Assembly: GCF_001718195.1 (NCBI RefSeq)
Contig: NZ_MCNV01000013.1
Span: forward strand, 124,001 to 188,000
Length of the DNA stretch: 64,000 nt
DNA from: Paraburkholderia nodosa
GTDB lineage: Bacteria > Pseudomonadota > Gammaproteobacteria > Burkholderiales > Burkholderiaceae
Direction of reading: 5' to 3'
Below are positions 25,081 to 33,590 of this stretch, piece after piece (positions within the stretch are counted from its first letter, which is position 1; each line of letters begins with the position of its first letter). A program made the translations under genes and the position numbers. Under the pieces are notes generated by a model. That model ran no database searches. It had not been told where the DNA came from and was given only the letters and a program-made list of their open reading frames with translations.

Positions 25081-25925
25081 GCCAGCAACGCCCGTAAGAG
25101 GCTGACCAGCCCAAGCGGCTGGTCTAGCATCATGTGATGGCCTGCGCGCGGCATCGTGATGGGTCCCTTCGCGCCGGGAATTGCCGCTACGATGTGGCGC
25201 GCGCGATCCGCGCTGACCACGCTGCTGCACTCGGCGTGAACGTAGCTGACGGGAACCGTGATGCGGGTCAGCAGGTCTTCCTCGCCTTCGACCGGCTGGA
25301 GCTCCCGAAGCTTCGGGTCGAAGCGCCACACCCAGCCGTCGGCGGTTTGGCGAAGCGATGTCTGCGCGAGATGTTCGAGAAGCCACGGCCCGCAATCCTG
25401 CTCGGGGATGAGGCGAAACCGGCTGACGGCGGTTTGCCAGTCCGGATAGGGGCGTGGAGGCGGGCGTCGTTCCACGGCAGGCAAGCTGTCACCGCGTAGC
25501 ATGAAATACGAATCGAGCACGATGGCATGCGAGAGACGATCGGGAAAAGTCGCGCACGCCTGCAGGAGACGCGATCCGCCGAAGCTGTGGCCGACCGCGA
25601 CGCACGGACCGGAGCCGATTGCATCCACGACGGCTACGAGGTCGCGCACGAAAATGTCTGCGCTGTATTCCTGCCTGTAGCCGCTTTCACCCATGCCGCT
25701 GAAATCCAGAGCGAACACACGAAAGCGGTCGGTGAAGAACGGCGCAATGAAGTCCCACCAATGCGTGTGTCCTAGAAATCCATGCGCGAAGACGAGCGGA
25801 GGTTTGCCTGTGTCTGCGGCGTTCCAGGAGACATAGTGCACTGCGACCCCGCCGGCTTCGGTGAAGTGAGAGCGGCGTGGCTGGCTCATGGCGAGATCGA
25901 ACCAGGAGGGGGCACAGACATTCAT
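25077..25925 (-). CDS. Alpha/beta hydrolase
   Basis: A 282-residue alpha/beta-fold hydrolase with oxyanion loop HGFLGH near residue 52, nucleophile elbow GHSFGG near 120 and catalytic histidine in PRAGHHMM near 265. An aspartate or glutamate between these completes the triad. I choose ATG 25925 (ggaagag site upstream); ATG 25889 would also fit the family start. Members of this group cleave esters, lactones or C-C bonds of ring-cleavage products. Its coupling to the ligase suggests that it releases the acid the ligase then activates, for example by opening a lactone or ester. This is inference from order. Confidence 0.82.
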   Translation of the reverse strand: MNVCAPSWFDLAMSQPRRSHFTEAGGVAVHYVSWNAADTGKPPLVFAHGFLGHTHWWDFIAPFFTDRFRVFALDFSGMGESGYRQEYSADIFVRDLVAVVDAIGSGPCVAVGHSFGGSRLLQACATFPDRLSHAIVLDSYFMLRGDSLPAVERRPPPRPYPDWQTAVSRFRLIPEQDCGPWLLEHLAQTSLRQTADGWVWRFDPKLRELQPVEGEEDLLTRITVPVSYVHAECSSVVSADRARHIVAAIPGAKGPITMPRAGHHMMLDQPLGLVSLLRALLA

Positions 25926-25965
25926 TGCGGCTCTTCCATTGCTCAAGGATTGTTTCGCACACCTG

Positions 25966-26883
25966 TCACGCAAGCGGGATGTGCTGTCGATTTGCGTCGA
26001 TCCAGTCTGTCATCGAGGTCAGCTGGATGCCACGTTCGGAGAGCGAATCGATGTCGACGCGATACCCGACCGCGTTGATCCATTCCTGCGCGTTCACCCA
26101 CCCCGGTGCGAGGCCCTTTGCTCGCGCTTCGTCCGGCGAGACGTGCGAAACGCGAATCTGTGTGCCAAGGACCTGACCGAGGCGAGATCCCACTTCAGAC
26201 ATCGTGAGCTTCTCCGAAGCCAGCGGCACAGTCTCGCCATGCCAGCGTTGCGCGTCGTTGAGCGCGCTGGCTGCGAGCGCACCCACGTCGTCGGCGGCGA
26301 TCCAGTCGAGCCGGGAGGCGGGCAGCAACGCGCTGAGCAGCAAGCCCTCGCGCAGGTGCGGGAACATCGTGCCCGCTTTCGGCTCAGCAAGATTGTCCAT
26401 CATGAATGCCGGTTGCAAGACCGTCCATGATTCGAAGCCCGCAGAGCGAACGGCCTCTTCGACGTCCCACTTGTCCGTCCAGTATTTTTGATTCCAGCGC
26501 TGCTCGTTCCAGCCCGGAAACGTCAAATGATTGCCTGCCTGCGCCACGGAGGTATGAACGAATTGCGGGACGCCCGCGTTGCGCGCTGCGTTGATGAGCG
26601 CGAAACCCTGGCGACGCTCCCTGTCGCTGCGATCGAAATCGGGGAGGAGAACGGAAAAGACGGAGCGGACGCCCTCCATTGCTTTGTCGAGCGACTCGCG
26701 GTCGTCCAGATCCCCCCTTAGGCCCTGCGCATTCATTTCGATGAGTGCCCGGGCAGCAGGCGAGTCTGGATCTCGCGTCAGGAAGCGCACTGTACGTCCA
26801 GCCGCAAGGAGGCGACGAGCGGTGGCCCCCCCTTGCGCGCCAGTAGCGCCGATGACGAGTATCACGTCGGATGAATCGGCCAT
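25966..26883 (-). CDS. NmrA-family NAD(P)-binding protein
   Basis: A 305-residue atypical SDR. The N-terminal cofactor loop is GATGAQGGATARRLL at about residues 13-27, typical of NmrA/HSCARG-like proteins, and FLTRDPDS follows the second strand. No classical YxxxK is obvious. Some relatives reduce quinones or act as redox sensors, others are enzymes of isoflavone or azo reduction. It opens an operon with the hydrolase and the ligase, and the regulon site at 27014 lies 130 bp upstream. The role is probably an NADPH-dependent reduction in the pathway. Confidence 0.75.
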   Translation of the reverse strand: MADSSDVILVIGATGAQGGATARRLLAAGRTVRFLTRDPDSPAARALIEMNAQGLRGDLDDRESLDKAMEGVRSVFSVLLPDFDRSDRERRQGFALINAARNAGVPQFVHTSVAQAGNHLTFPGWNEQRWNQKYWTDKWDVEEAVRSAGFESWTVLQPAFMMDNLAEPKAGTMFPHLREGLLLSALLPASRLDWIAADDVGALAASALNDAQRWHGETVPLASEKLTMSEVGSRLGQVLGTQIRVSHVSPDEARAKGLAPGWVNAQEWINAVGYRVDIDSLSERGIQLTSMTDWIDANRQHIPLA

Positions 26884-27013
26884 GATTTTTCCGGTGGTCG
26901 AACTACAGAGAAATGCCAGCCGTGTCGTGGCCGGGCGCATAGCGCGCGAAGTCACTAGCCAGGCGACAGGTCATCCCAGAATGGCCTGGAATTGTGTCGT
27001 TATTCTAATATTA

Positions 27014-27030
27014 GCACGACGTTCAGAAAA
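27014..27030 (-). promoter_or_regulatory. Regulon site c before the NmrA-like operon
   Basis: GCACGACGTTC (27014-27024) matches GNAYRRYRTTC. Read on the minus strand, TATTTT is followed after 3 bp by GAACGTCGTGC, the same -10/operator spacing as at other sites. The -35 box is weak. Confidence 0.6.
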
Positions 27031-27067
27031 ATACGTTGGGTGAATGCCCGTGCGCTGAAGGACGCGA

Positions 27068-27097
27068 AGCGGAAAGACGAAGCGTCGTCTTTCCGCT
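27068..27097 (-). terminator. Perfect 13-bp stem after the dioxygenase gene
   Basis: The arms agcggaaagacga and tcgtctttccgct with a 4-nt loop begin 11 bp beyond the PhyH-like stop codon. The T-run after it is poor, so it may stop or protect the minus-strand transcript. Confidence 0.5.
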
Positions 27098-27108
27098 GTG
27101 ATGGACGA

Positions 27109-28092
27109 TCAATGCTGCGGCCGCAGCGTTTGAACGAGGCCGCCTTCATGGGCGACGATCACTTCGCAGCCCGGCTGATAAACGTCGGCAATCTCGTCGC
27201 CGCGCACGCGGTTGCCCTGGAAACCGCGCAAATAGCTCGTTTCGTCGAGCCGCAAGACATGCTCGCCATCCGCGTCGCGCACAACGATCTGGTCAGACGC
27301 GATAGACGTCAGCGTGCCCACATAGGGCAGCCGCGGTGCGAACGGGAAACTGCCGCCTTGCGGCAGGATCCGCGTGTCGAGCGATAGGCGGAAGCGGTCG
27401 GAATGATTGCTGAGCCCGGAATGCGGCGTGCGCCGGCTCATCAACAGCACGTCGCCCAGGCGGTAGTTCGTGCGGCGCCATGCGTCCTCGGGCACGCTCG
27501 CGAGATCGATGGGAATGATCTTGTCGCCGTCCTTCTTATGGAGGCACGGAAGCTTGTGCAGCCCTTCCGCAACGGCCAGCCCACCGACTTGCGCATCGAT
27601 ATCGCTGAGTGGAATCCAGCAAATGATGAAGTCGAGGCGGTCGCTGTAGATCGCATCTTCGTGAATGAAGTCGAAGCGTGTGCGGCTTTTGTCGATGGCG
27701 GGCGGCGAAGTGCGGTATTCGGTAAACGGCACCCAATAAAGCGGTACGTCGAAGAGCCGCTGGAAGAATGCGCGCGTTGCGGGATCTTCCATCACGGTTC
27801 GCGCGGCGCGCTGCTCATTCATTTCCTTCACGGGAAAGAAGCTGAAATTTTCGCGCTCCTTGCCGGTCCATCGCACGTCCCGATCGTTACGGTCTACGAA
27901 ACCGTTGCGATCGAGGTGGTCAACGAGCAGCGCGCGCATGCGTTCGAGCGGCTCGTGGTCCAGTACGTCGCGGAAGAACAGGTAGCCGTCTTCGTCCCAG
28001 CGTTTTTGCAGCGCGGCGTGATCGCCTAGCAGATCGTTCGAAACGTTGAACTCGCGCATCGTCGGCACGATATCCACGATTGGTGTGCTCAC
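27109..28092 (-). CDS. Phytanoyl-CoA dioxygenase-family Fe(II)/2-oxoglutarate oxygenase
   Basis: A 327-residue double-stranded beta-helix oxygenase. The iron triad is visible as HED in FDFIHEDAIYSD (near residue 155) with a distal His in TPHSGLSNHSDRFRLSLD, whose Arg should bind 2-oxoglutarate. The start is GTG 28092, which follows agaggaga 7 bp upstream; in-frame codons above it show no family similarity. Such enzymes hydroxylate an acyl-CoA or a free hydrophobic substrate with O2. It is coupled, at 40 bp spacing, to a carboxymuconolactone-decarboxylase-like gene. No shared regulon site precedes this pair, and the divergent GlxA-type regulator may control it. Confidence 0.82.
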   Translation of the reverse strand: MSTPIVDIVPTMREFNVSNDLLGDHAALQKRWDEDGYLFFRDVLDHEPLERMRALLVDHLDRNGFVDRNDRDVRWTGKERENFSFFPVKEMNEQRAARTVMEDPATRAFFQRLFDVPLYWVPFTEYRTSPPAIDKSRTRFDFIHEDAIYSDRLDFIICWIPLSDIDAQVGGLAVAEGLHKLPCLHKKDGDKIIPIDLASVPEDAWRRTNYRLGDVLLMSRRTPHSGLSNHSDRFRLSLDTRILPQGGSFPFAPRLPYVGTLTSIASDQIVVRDADGEHVLRLDETSYLRGFQGNRVRGDEIADVYQPGCEVIVAHEGGLVQTLRPQH

Positions 28093-28132
28093 AAATTGTC
28101 TCCTCTGGTCGCAGGGGCGCTTTGCCGACGTC

Positions 28133-28561
28133 TCACAGCAATCCGCGTTCTTCCGAAGTGCGGGTGGTAGTGTCGATACCCAGTTCCCGCAGCGTCTCGA
28201 GTACGGCCGTGGTGGCAGAGGCGACAGCCGGGAAGCCTGCATACGGCAGCGCCTGGATAAGCACGCCTTCCAGTTCGCGTGCGCTCAGACCGTTGCGTAC
28301 TGCAATGCGGACGTGGTTTTTCAGTTCGAGCGTCTGGCGGTTGGCAATCAGGATGCCGAGCGTCACGAGGCTGCGCTGTTTGCGCTCGAGCTTGTCGTCG
28401 CCCCATACGTCCGCGAATGCGTAATTGACGGCAAGGCGTGAAATATCGGCGCCGAAGCCGTTGGACTCGCTTGCGGCCCGCAGGCCGGCTGCCTTTTCCT
28501 CACCCATGATTTCGCCGAATACCTTTAAACCATAGGCGTGTTTCTCTTCCAGGCTCTTCAT
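28133..28561 (-). CDS. Carboxymuconolactone decarboxylase-family protein
   Basis: A 142-residue all-helical protein of the CMD/AhpD family. It has the gamma-carboxymuconolactone decarboxylase pattern RSLVTLGILIANRQ, LKNHVRIAVRNGLS and QALPYAGFPAVASA at residues 70-125. The CxxC of AhpD-type peroxidase helpers is absent, which favours a decarboxylase or lyase-type role. ATG 28561 has aggaga 7 bp before it. It is the first gene of a two-gene unit with the dioxygenase, divergent from the AraC-type regulator. Its substrate is not evident, since no other protocatechuate genes are present. Confidence 0.82.
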   Translation of the reverse strand: MKSLEEKHAYGLKVFGEIMGEEKAAGLRAASESNGFGADISRLAVNYAFADVWGDDKLERKQRSLVTLGILIANRQTLELKNHVRIAVRNGLSARELEGVLIQALPYAGFPAVASATTAVLETLRELGIDTTTRTSEERGLL

Positions 28562-28742
28562 TTGCGTCTCCTGTTTTACCGCAGCGGCGCGGCTATGGGT
28601 GGCGGGTAGCGGCTCCGCTCTTCCCGCCATTCTTTTTGCTGACAATGGTGACGATGATGCGTGCTAAGATCGCCGCGAAAGAGGATCAAATTCTGCATAT
28701 AAGGGGATCGAAATTCGCAGGCCCGCCACGCCGACTGAGCCA

Positions 28743-29717
28743 GTGAAAGACGTTGCCGCGCTCGTGCTGCCGGGCACCTATCTGTCGAGCGTAGGCGCGC
28801 TGGTGGATGGATTCGCGCTTATTGCGCGACATGTATTTACGCAGTTCGCGCCGCCATACCGCCACACGATGAAGACGCAGGTGCGACTGTTGAGCGCCAC
28901 CGCGGGCGGTCTGGAGTTCGCCGGCGGCCGGAAGATGGATGGTGACGGCGACTTGCTGGGCGACGCCGAGTACAGCATCGTCTACGTCCCGGCCTTTGCG
29001 GTGGCCAGCGAAGAGGCGCTCGTTACGCTGCTCGACCACGCACAGCCGGTGACGGAGTGGCTGCGTTGGCAACGTTCCCGGGGCGCGGTACTGGCCGCAA
29101 GCGGCACAGGGGTATTGCTGCTCGCTCAGGCAGGCCTTCTCGACGGTGGCCCTGCGGCTGTCCCGCGCGTGCTCAGGGGCGTGCTGCGCTCGCGCTATCC
29201 CAAGGTGCGCGTGGACACAGGCGCCACGATCGCGGAGCACGCAGGTGCGCACACCTGCAGCGTGCCGGCAAGCGAATGGCAACTCGTGGCGCGCCTCGTC
29301 GATCGTGCGATTTCATCGCATACCGCTCAATGGCTCGCCTCGACGACAGGCACGGATGGCGAGCGCGAGGAAGGCCGCCTGTCGAGCGACGATCCGCTCG
29401 TAAGCAGCGCGCAGTTCTGGCTCGCACAGCGTTTCGCCCAGGACTTCAGGATCAGCGAACTGGCGGACGTGCTGGCCGTCAGTCACGCTACGTTGCTGCG
29501 CCGCTTCACACGAAGCCTCGGCATGACGCCGCGGGCTTATGCAAGCTCATTGCGAATCGAGGCAGCAAAGCGCATGCTGCGCAACACTCAGGTCTCAATC
29601 GAGCAGATCGCCGTCATGGTGGGCTATTCAGATGTGCGCGCGTTTCGCAACATCTTCCACAAATACGTTGCGATGAGTCCTTCCGCGTATCGACGGCGCG
29701 GTGCCGCCCACGAATGA
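28743..29717 (+). CDS. GlxA-type AraC-family regulator
   Basis: A 324-residue protein with two parts. Residues 1-190 form a DJ-1/PfpI-like domain (VAALVLPGTYLSSVGALVDGF, GAVLAASGTGVLLLAQAGLL). Residues 225-320 form an AraC double helix-turn-helix (ISELADVLAVSHATLLRRF and IAVMVGYSDVRAFRNIF). The usual nucleophile-elbow cysteine of the DJ-1 fold is replaced by Ser/Gly (AASGTG), so it is a sensor rather than an enzyme. It starts at GTG 28743. It is divergent from the CMD/dioxygenase pair, which it probably activates. GlxA-type regulators often respond to amino or quaternary-ammonium compounds, but the ligand here is open. Confidence 0.82.
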   Translation: MKDVAALVLPGTYLSSVGALVDGFALIARHVFTQFAPPYRHTMKTQVRLLSATAGGLEFAGGRKMDGDGDLLGDAEYSIVYVPAFAVASEEALVTLLDHAQPVTEWLRWQRSRGAVLAASGTGVLLLAQAGLLDGGPAAVPRVLRGVLRSRYPKVRVDTGATIAEHAGAHTCSVPASEWQLVARLVDRAISSHTAQWLASTTGTDGEREEGRLSSDDPLVSSAQFWLAQRFAQDFRISELADVLAVSHATLLRRFTRSLGMTPRAYASSLRIEAAKRMLRNTQVSIEQIAVMVGYSDVRAFRNIFHKYVAMSPSAYRRRGAAHE

Positions 29718-29737
29718 AGAATGAAGCTGCCCGGCAT

Positions 29738-30718
29738 TCAGGCGGCAAAGGTGTCGAGTTCCGCTTTGCCGGTATCGGTCGAACGAAACCGTTCGAGCAG
29801 GTAATCCACAAAAACCCTGACTTTCGCGGGCAGATACTGGCGGTGGGGGTAGTGCACGTAAATGCGCGGCCCCGTGCCATCAGCCTCGTCGCCGCGCACC
29901 CGGTATTCGGGAAGCACGATCTTGAGTGCCCCGCTACGCAGATACGGTAGCACCACGGGCACGGAAGACGGCGTGATCCCTGCGCCACTGAGCGCTGCGA
30001 CGAGGCCGGTGTCCGGTTGGCCTGCCACGGTTAGACGCCCGCGGGGATGGTGGACGAATGTCCTGTCCTTCCGGGCGCCGCGCTTTCGCGTACTTCCTGG
30101 CATGCGTTCGAGATGAAGCGCGGCGAGTCCGAACGGCATACGGATGCCGACGAATTCGTGTTCCGCCAGTTCCTCCGGTGTTTGAGGAACGCTCTTGCGT
30201 TCCAGATAGCCCGGGCTCGCGACCAGTACGATGGGGTAGTCGCACAGCGGACGGCAGACATGATTGGTTCCGCGTCCCCGCGCGTGCTGAATACTGACGT
30301 CGACGCCGTCGTTGACGAGGCTTGGCGCAATTTCGTCATAGCTGATATCGATTTCGACGAGCGGATAGCGTTGCAGAAATTCCGCGATCACCGGAGTCAG
30401 GCAATGCCTCCCGAACGTCGGCGTGACGGATACCTTGATCATGCCCTCCGGATGCTCGGGACTGCGCCGCACATCGGCGACGGCTTCGTCGAGCTGATTC
30501 AACAACGGCGCCACCCGTAGATAGAACTGCCGCCCCTCGCTCGTGAGGCTCAACTTGCGTGTGGTCCGGTTGAAAAGGCGCACGCCGAGTTCACGCTCCA
30601 GCGCCGCGATACTCTTGCTGATGGCAGGCGGCGTGACCTGTAGGCGGGTTGCCGCCGCGATGAAGCTGCCGCAACGGACGGCCTGAACGAAAGGCTGCAG
30701 ATTCCGGATTTCTGGCAT
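29738..30718 (-). CDS. LysR-family regulator
   Basis: A 326-residue LysR protein with N-terminal helix-turn-helix NLQPFVQAVRCGSFIAAATRLQ then KSIAALERELGVRLFNRTTR (residues 5-58). The effector domain has the CrgA/DsdC-like layout (SVTPTFGRHCLTPVIAEFL). It is a little longer than usual because of the RKRGARKDRTFVHHPRG loop near residue 215. The start ATG 30718 follows no strong ribosome site. An inverted repeat at 30744-30760 may serve autoregulation. Across the gap lies a truncated aldehyde dehydrogenase gene, its likely former target. The regulator may now lack its target. Confidence 0.82.
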   Translation of the reverse strand: MPEIRNLQPFVQAVRCGSFIAAATRLQVTPPAISKSIAALERELGVRLFNRTTRKLSLTSEGRQFYLRVAPLLNQLDEAVADVRRSPEHPEGMIKVSVTPTFGRHCLTPVIAEFLQRYPLVEIDISYDEIAPSLVNDGVDVSIQHARGRGTNHVCRPLCDYPIVLVASPGYLERKSVPQTPEELAEHEFVGIRMPFGLAALHLERMPGSTRKRGARKDRTFVHHPRGRLTVAGQPDTGLVAALSGAGITPSSVPVVLPYLRSGALKIVLPEYRVRGDEADGTGPRIYVHYPHRQYLPAKVRVFVDYLLERFRSTDTGKAELDTFAA

Positions 30719-30743
30719 CGTCGATTAATGAAAAAAAGTCACT

Positions 30744-30760
30744 CTAAATGTTCCGTTTAG
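30744..30760. promoter_or_regulatory. Inverted repeat before the LysR gene
   Basis: CTAAA-N7-TTTAG lies 26 bp before the LysR start, in the divergent gap to the aldehyde dehydrogenase fragment. It is a plausible LysR recognition site. Confidence 0.4.
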
Positions 30761-30933
30761 TAAGCAGTGTAGAGCCTGAGCCGACGCTAGAATCGAATTT
30801 ATCAGAGGCGGCCCGCGCTGCGCGCGCCAGGCCGACCACGAAAATGCTCAGGAGACGACACGACTGACCTCGACGGCGCGTGACCGGCGCCGGTTCCTGC
30901 ACGCGTCTCCTGCCTGTAGCAGTCAAACGCACA

Positions 30934-31196
30934 ATGGAACGGCACACGGCACTTTCCCAATCGCACCGGCGCCCGCTCGACGTCCCCGGGCGCCTCTATA
31001 TCGGCGGTGCATTCGTCGAAGCTGACGGCGCAGCCAGCGTCGAACATGTCAACCCTTCAACAGGGCGGCCTCAAGCCGTCGTGCCCCTCGGCAGCGTGAG
31101 CGATATCGACCGCGCCGTGAAGGCTGCCAGGGTGGCGCAACGCGTGTGGATGGAGATGGGGCCACGCGCGCGGGCGCGAAGCTTTCGGCGCCTCGA
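30934..31196 (+). pseudogene. 5' fragment of an aldehyde dehydrogenase gene
   Basis: About 88 codons show the N-terminus of a 480-500-residue NAD(P)-aldehyde dehydrogenase: GRLYIGGAFVEADG, VNPSTGRPQAVVPLG, VSDIDRAVKAARVAQ and RARARSFRRLEEA. The reading then changes abruptly near 31197 into unrelated sequence with no cofactor or catalytic motifs. ATG 30934 is the natural start. The break joins it tail-on to the fragment of a minus-strand gene. It cannot be functional, because the Rossmann fold and the catalytic cysteine are missing. Confidence 0.8.
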
Positions 31197-31197
31197 G

Positions 31198-31299
31198 GAG
31201 GCCGGACCAACGAACCGTCTTGCAGTTCGTATTCACGCTTCGAAATGTTCTCTTGCCCCATGCCTCTTCCAGTTCATCCGGGCGGCTCGTTTTATTCAT
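31198..31299 (-). pseudogene. 5' stub of an unknown minus-strand gene
   Basis: On the minus strand a start region lies behind an intact regulon promoter (31306-31348). ATG 31299, or more likely ATG 31261 (MGQENISKREYELQDGSLVR), opens a frame that runs into the antisense of the aldehyde dehydrogenase fragment at about 31197. The remaining 20-30 codons are too few to name. Since the promoter is kept, the lost gene probably belonged to the pathway controlled by the shared operator. Confidence 0.5.
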
Positions 31300-31305
31300 A
31301 ATTTA

Positions 31306-31348
31306 GAACGATATTCAAAAATGTATGTTTAACGCAGGTCTACGTCAA
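31306..31348 (-). promoter_or_regulatory. Regulon site d: orphan promoter with operator
   Basis: On the minus strand TTGACG (31348-31343), a 17-bp spacer and TACATT (31325-31320) are followed after 3 bp by GAATATCGTTC (31316-31306). It drives only a truncated gene. The boxes equal those before the AveC-like gene. Confidence 0.7.
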
Positions 31349-31469
31349 GTCCGTATGCACCCGATACCACCTGCGTTCAACAATGTGACCAGGGTTCATC
31401 CGCAGTGCACCGCAATAGGACAAAGGCGATATGCTGGCGGCACCCTCGATATCGAAGTCATATCAAGCC

Positions 31470-32369
31470 ATGGAATTGCGGCATCTCAGGCACTTTGTAG
31501 CGGTTGCGGAGACCCAGCACTTCGGGCGTGCGGCTGCACGCCTTGGCATGGCTCAGCCGCCGCTCAGCCAGTCGATCATGCGGCTGGAGGAACAGCTTGG
31601 CATCAAGCTGCTCGAACGCACGCCGCGCGGTGTGACCCTCACGCCCGCGGGATCCGCCTTGCTCGCGGAAGCCAAGCCGCTCATCGCGCAGGCGGAATTG
31701 GCCGAGCGGCGGGTGCGTCAGGCAGCCGATGAACTGGCGAGCTTGAGCGTGGCGTTCGTGCCGATGTGCGCCCTACGCATCATGCCGCTCGCCATTCAGG
31801 GGCTGCGCAAGCAATGGCCGGGTGTCGATGTCCGGTTGATCGAGCGTGGTAGTGCCCTGACTGTCGCGAGCGTGAAAAACGGCAGCATCGACCTGGGCGT
31901 GGTCGTAACCAGCGCGGCGGACGTCTCGGGTCTGGAAAGCGTGGTGATCGAGCGCCTGCGCGTGGTGGCTGCGGTTCCCGCTAAATGGCCGGTCGCGACG
32001 CAGCGTTCGATTCGCATCGCGGATCTCGCTCGATATCCCCTCATCATGTTCCCTCAGCAGATGTCGCAACCGCTGTTCGCCGCGTTCGAAGCAGCACGGC
32101 GCGAGGAGGGCTTGTCGCCGCGAGTGACCCAGCAGGCTCGCCACCCCTATACGATGCTCAACCTCGTCGCTCACGAGCTGGGTGTCGGTTTGATGCTGGA
32201 CTCGGCGCGATACTTGCCTGTGGAAGGCGTTGCTTACGTCGATATAGAAGATGTCCCGGCATCTGGCGAAACGGAAGTGTCGCTGGTGTGGGCGGATAGA
32301 CCCCACAAGCCCTGGCACCGCGCGATGCTCGACATCATGCGCGAGATCGCGTCGCCGACTCCGGTGTGA
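31470..32369 (+). CDS. LysR-family regulator
   Basis: A 299-residue LysR protein with the CatR/BenM-type N-terminus MELRHLRHFVAVAETQHFGRA and QPPLSQSIMRLEEQLGIKLLERTPRG at residues 28-53. That subgroup usually controls aromatic or alicyclic acid degradation and responds to pathway intermediates. I use ATG 31470, the standard start; ATG 31431 would add 13 residues. It lies 150 bp before a dehydrogenase gene that has its own promoter with the shared operator. It may act on that gene or on distant targets; no divergent partner remains, since the region to its left is broken. Confidence 0.83.
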   Translation: MELRHLRHFVAVAETQHFGRAAARLGMAQPPLSQSIMRLEEQLGIKLLERTPRGVTLTPAGSALLAEAKPLIAQAELAERRVRQAADELASLSVAFVPMCALRIMPLAIQGLRKQWPGVDVRLIERGSALTVASVKNGSIDLGVVVTSAADVSGLESVVIERLRVVAAVPAKWPVATQRSIRIADLARYPLIMFPQQMSQPLFAAFEAARREEGLSPRVTQQARHPYTMLNLVAHELGVGLMLDSARYLPVEGVAYVDIEDVPASGETEVSLVWADRPHKPWHRAMLDIMREIASPTPV

Positions 32370-32438
32370 CGCGCGCAGCCGCGCCGTTGAACCGATTCAT
32401 TCTCGCTGCTCCTCGCGCCATTCGTTTCTGCGTTCACC

Positions 32439-32482
32439 TTGACACCCCACGATGGGGTGTTTATCTTTGCGAATGACGTTCA
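32439..32482 (+). promoter_or_regulatory. Regulon site e: promoter of the 32522 dehydrogenase
   Basis: TTGACA (32439-32444), an 18-bp spacer and TATCTT (32463-32468) are followed after 3 bp by GAATGACGTTC (32472-32482). The operator is part of a larger palindrome, TTTGnGAA-N5-TTCnCAAA. The operator covers the expected transcription start. Confidence 0.72.
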
Positions 32483-32521
32483 CAAAACAACCCGCTCGCA
32501 TGGCGAGCCAAAGGAGGAGCA

Positions 32522-33307
32522 GTGAGCACGAATGTGGCGAGTCTTTTCAGTCTCGATCAGAAAGTGGCGGTGGTGACAGGGGCAGGTTCGGGTATCGGCC
32601 GCGAGACGGCGCTGTTGCTGGCGTCGGCCGGCGCCGCTGTGGTCGCGGCGGACCTGAACGAGGAAGCGGCGCAGGAAACGGTCAAACAAATCGAAAGCGC
32701 TTCAGGTAAGGCGATCGCCGTCAAGGTGGACATCGGCAATGAATCTTCGATTCTTGCGATGTACGAAACCGTTCAGGCAAAGCTCGGGCGTCTCGACATT
32801 CTCGTCAACAATGCGGGTATCTATCCGAAGACGCAATTCCTCGAAACGTCGGCCGAGAAGTGGGACAAGGTTCTCGGCGTGAACCTGCGCGGCACCTTCC
32901 TTTGCATGCGCGAAGCGATCAAGCGCATGCAAGCGGCCAAGCGCGGCGGTTCCATCATCAATATCTCGTCGGTGGCTTCGCTGCAGCCCGTAATCTTCGA
33001 CAACGGCGATTACGGCGCATCGAAGGCGGGCGTCAATAACCTCACCAAAGTGGCAGCTCTCGAATTTGCAGCAGACGCAATTCGTGTGAACGCAGTGTTG
33101 CCCGGCGGCGTGGCGACCGAGGGCGCAGCTGCATCGACCAAGGTCCATCAGGCAAGCGGCCCGATTACGCAGCCCGGCCGTATGCCCCTGGGCCGCATTG
33201 GCGTCGCCTCCGATATCGCGCGCGCCGTGCTGTTCTTTGCCTCGCCGGCATCGGACTATGTCACCGGCCAGCTCCTGGCTGTCGACGGCGGTTTCCAGGT
33301 TTCCTGA
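32522..33307 (+). CDS. Short-chain dehydrogenase/reductase
   Basis: A 261-residue classical SDR with TGAGSGIG near residue 20, NNAG near 97, NISSVAS with the catalytic Ser, and DYGASKAG with Tyr and Lys near 163-167. Translation starts at GTG 32522 behind the strong site aaggagg. Its C-terminal part (LPGGVATEGAAAST, then PLGRIGVASDIARAV and VDGGFQVS) resembles the SDR of the P450 operon. The two may be paralogues that oxidise successive alcohols of one route. It is a single-gene transcript with its own regulon promoter. NAD+ is favoured by the acidic residue in AADLNEE. Confidence 0.88.
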   Translation: MSTNVASLFSLDQKVAVVTGAGSGIGRETALLLASAGAAVVAADLNEEAAQETVKQIESASGKAIAVKVDIGNESSILAMYETVQAKLGRLDILVNNAGIYPKTQFLETSAEKWDKVLGVNLRGTFLCMREAIKRMQAAKRGGSIINISSVASLQPVIFDNGDYGASKAGVNNLTKVAALEFAADAIRVNAVLPGGVATEGAAASTKVHQASGPITQPGRMPLGRIGVASDIARAVLFFASPASDYVTGQLLAVDGGFQVS

Positions 33308-33338
33308 TCGCCCCTCGGCGGCCCGTTTTTCGCGTTGC

Positions 33339-33362
33339 GAGGCCGCATCGGCGATGCGGCCT
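33339..33362 (+). terminator. Possible terminator hairpin after the dehydrogenase gene
   Basis: The stem aggccgcat with atgcggcct has a 5-nt loop, 30 bp after the stop codon. The T-run is broken (ccttttgcttt), so termination may be partial. The rest of the gap to 33590 shows no gene. Confidence 0.4.
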
Positions 33363-33590
33363 GGGCTGCCTTTTGCTTTGCCCAAATTGCATACGATCCG
33401 TTGCGCACAATTGACCGTGTGCGTAGCTTGCGCTCGCGCATACGCTGCACGCTACGCCCTGGCGGCTGGTGAAAACACCGACACAGTTAATTGAACGAGT
33501 TGTTGCATAACGGAACTTCGTCACCTACGATGTCGACATAGAGGCGCCGCGAATGCGCCCGCGTGGCACAAGCCTGATCGGAGACATGCG

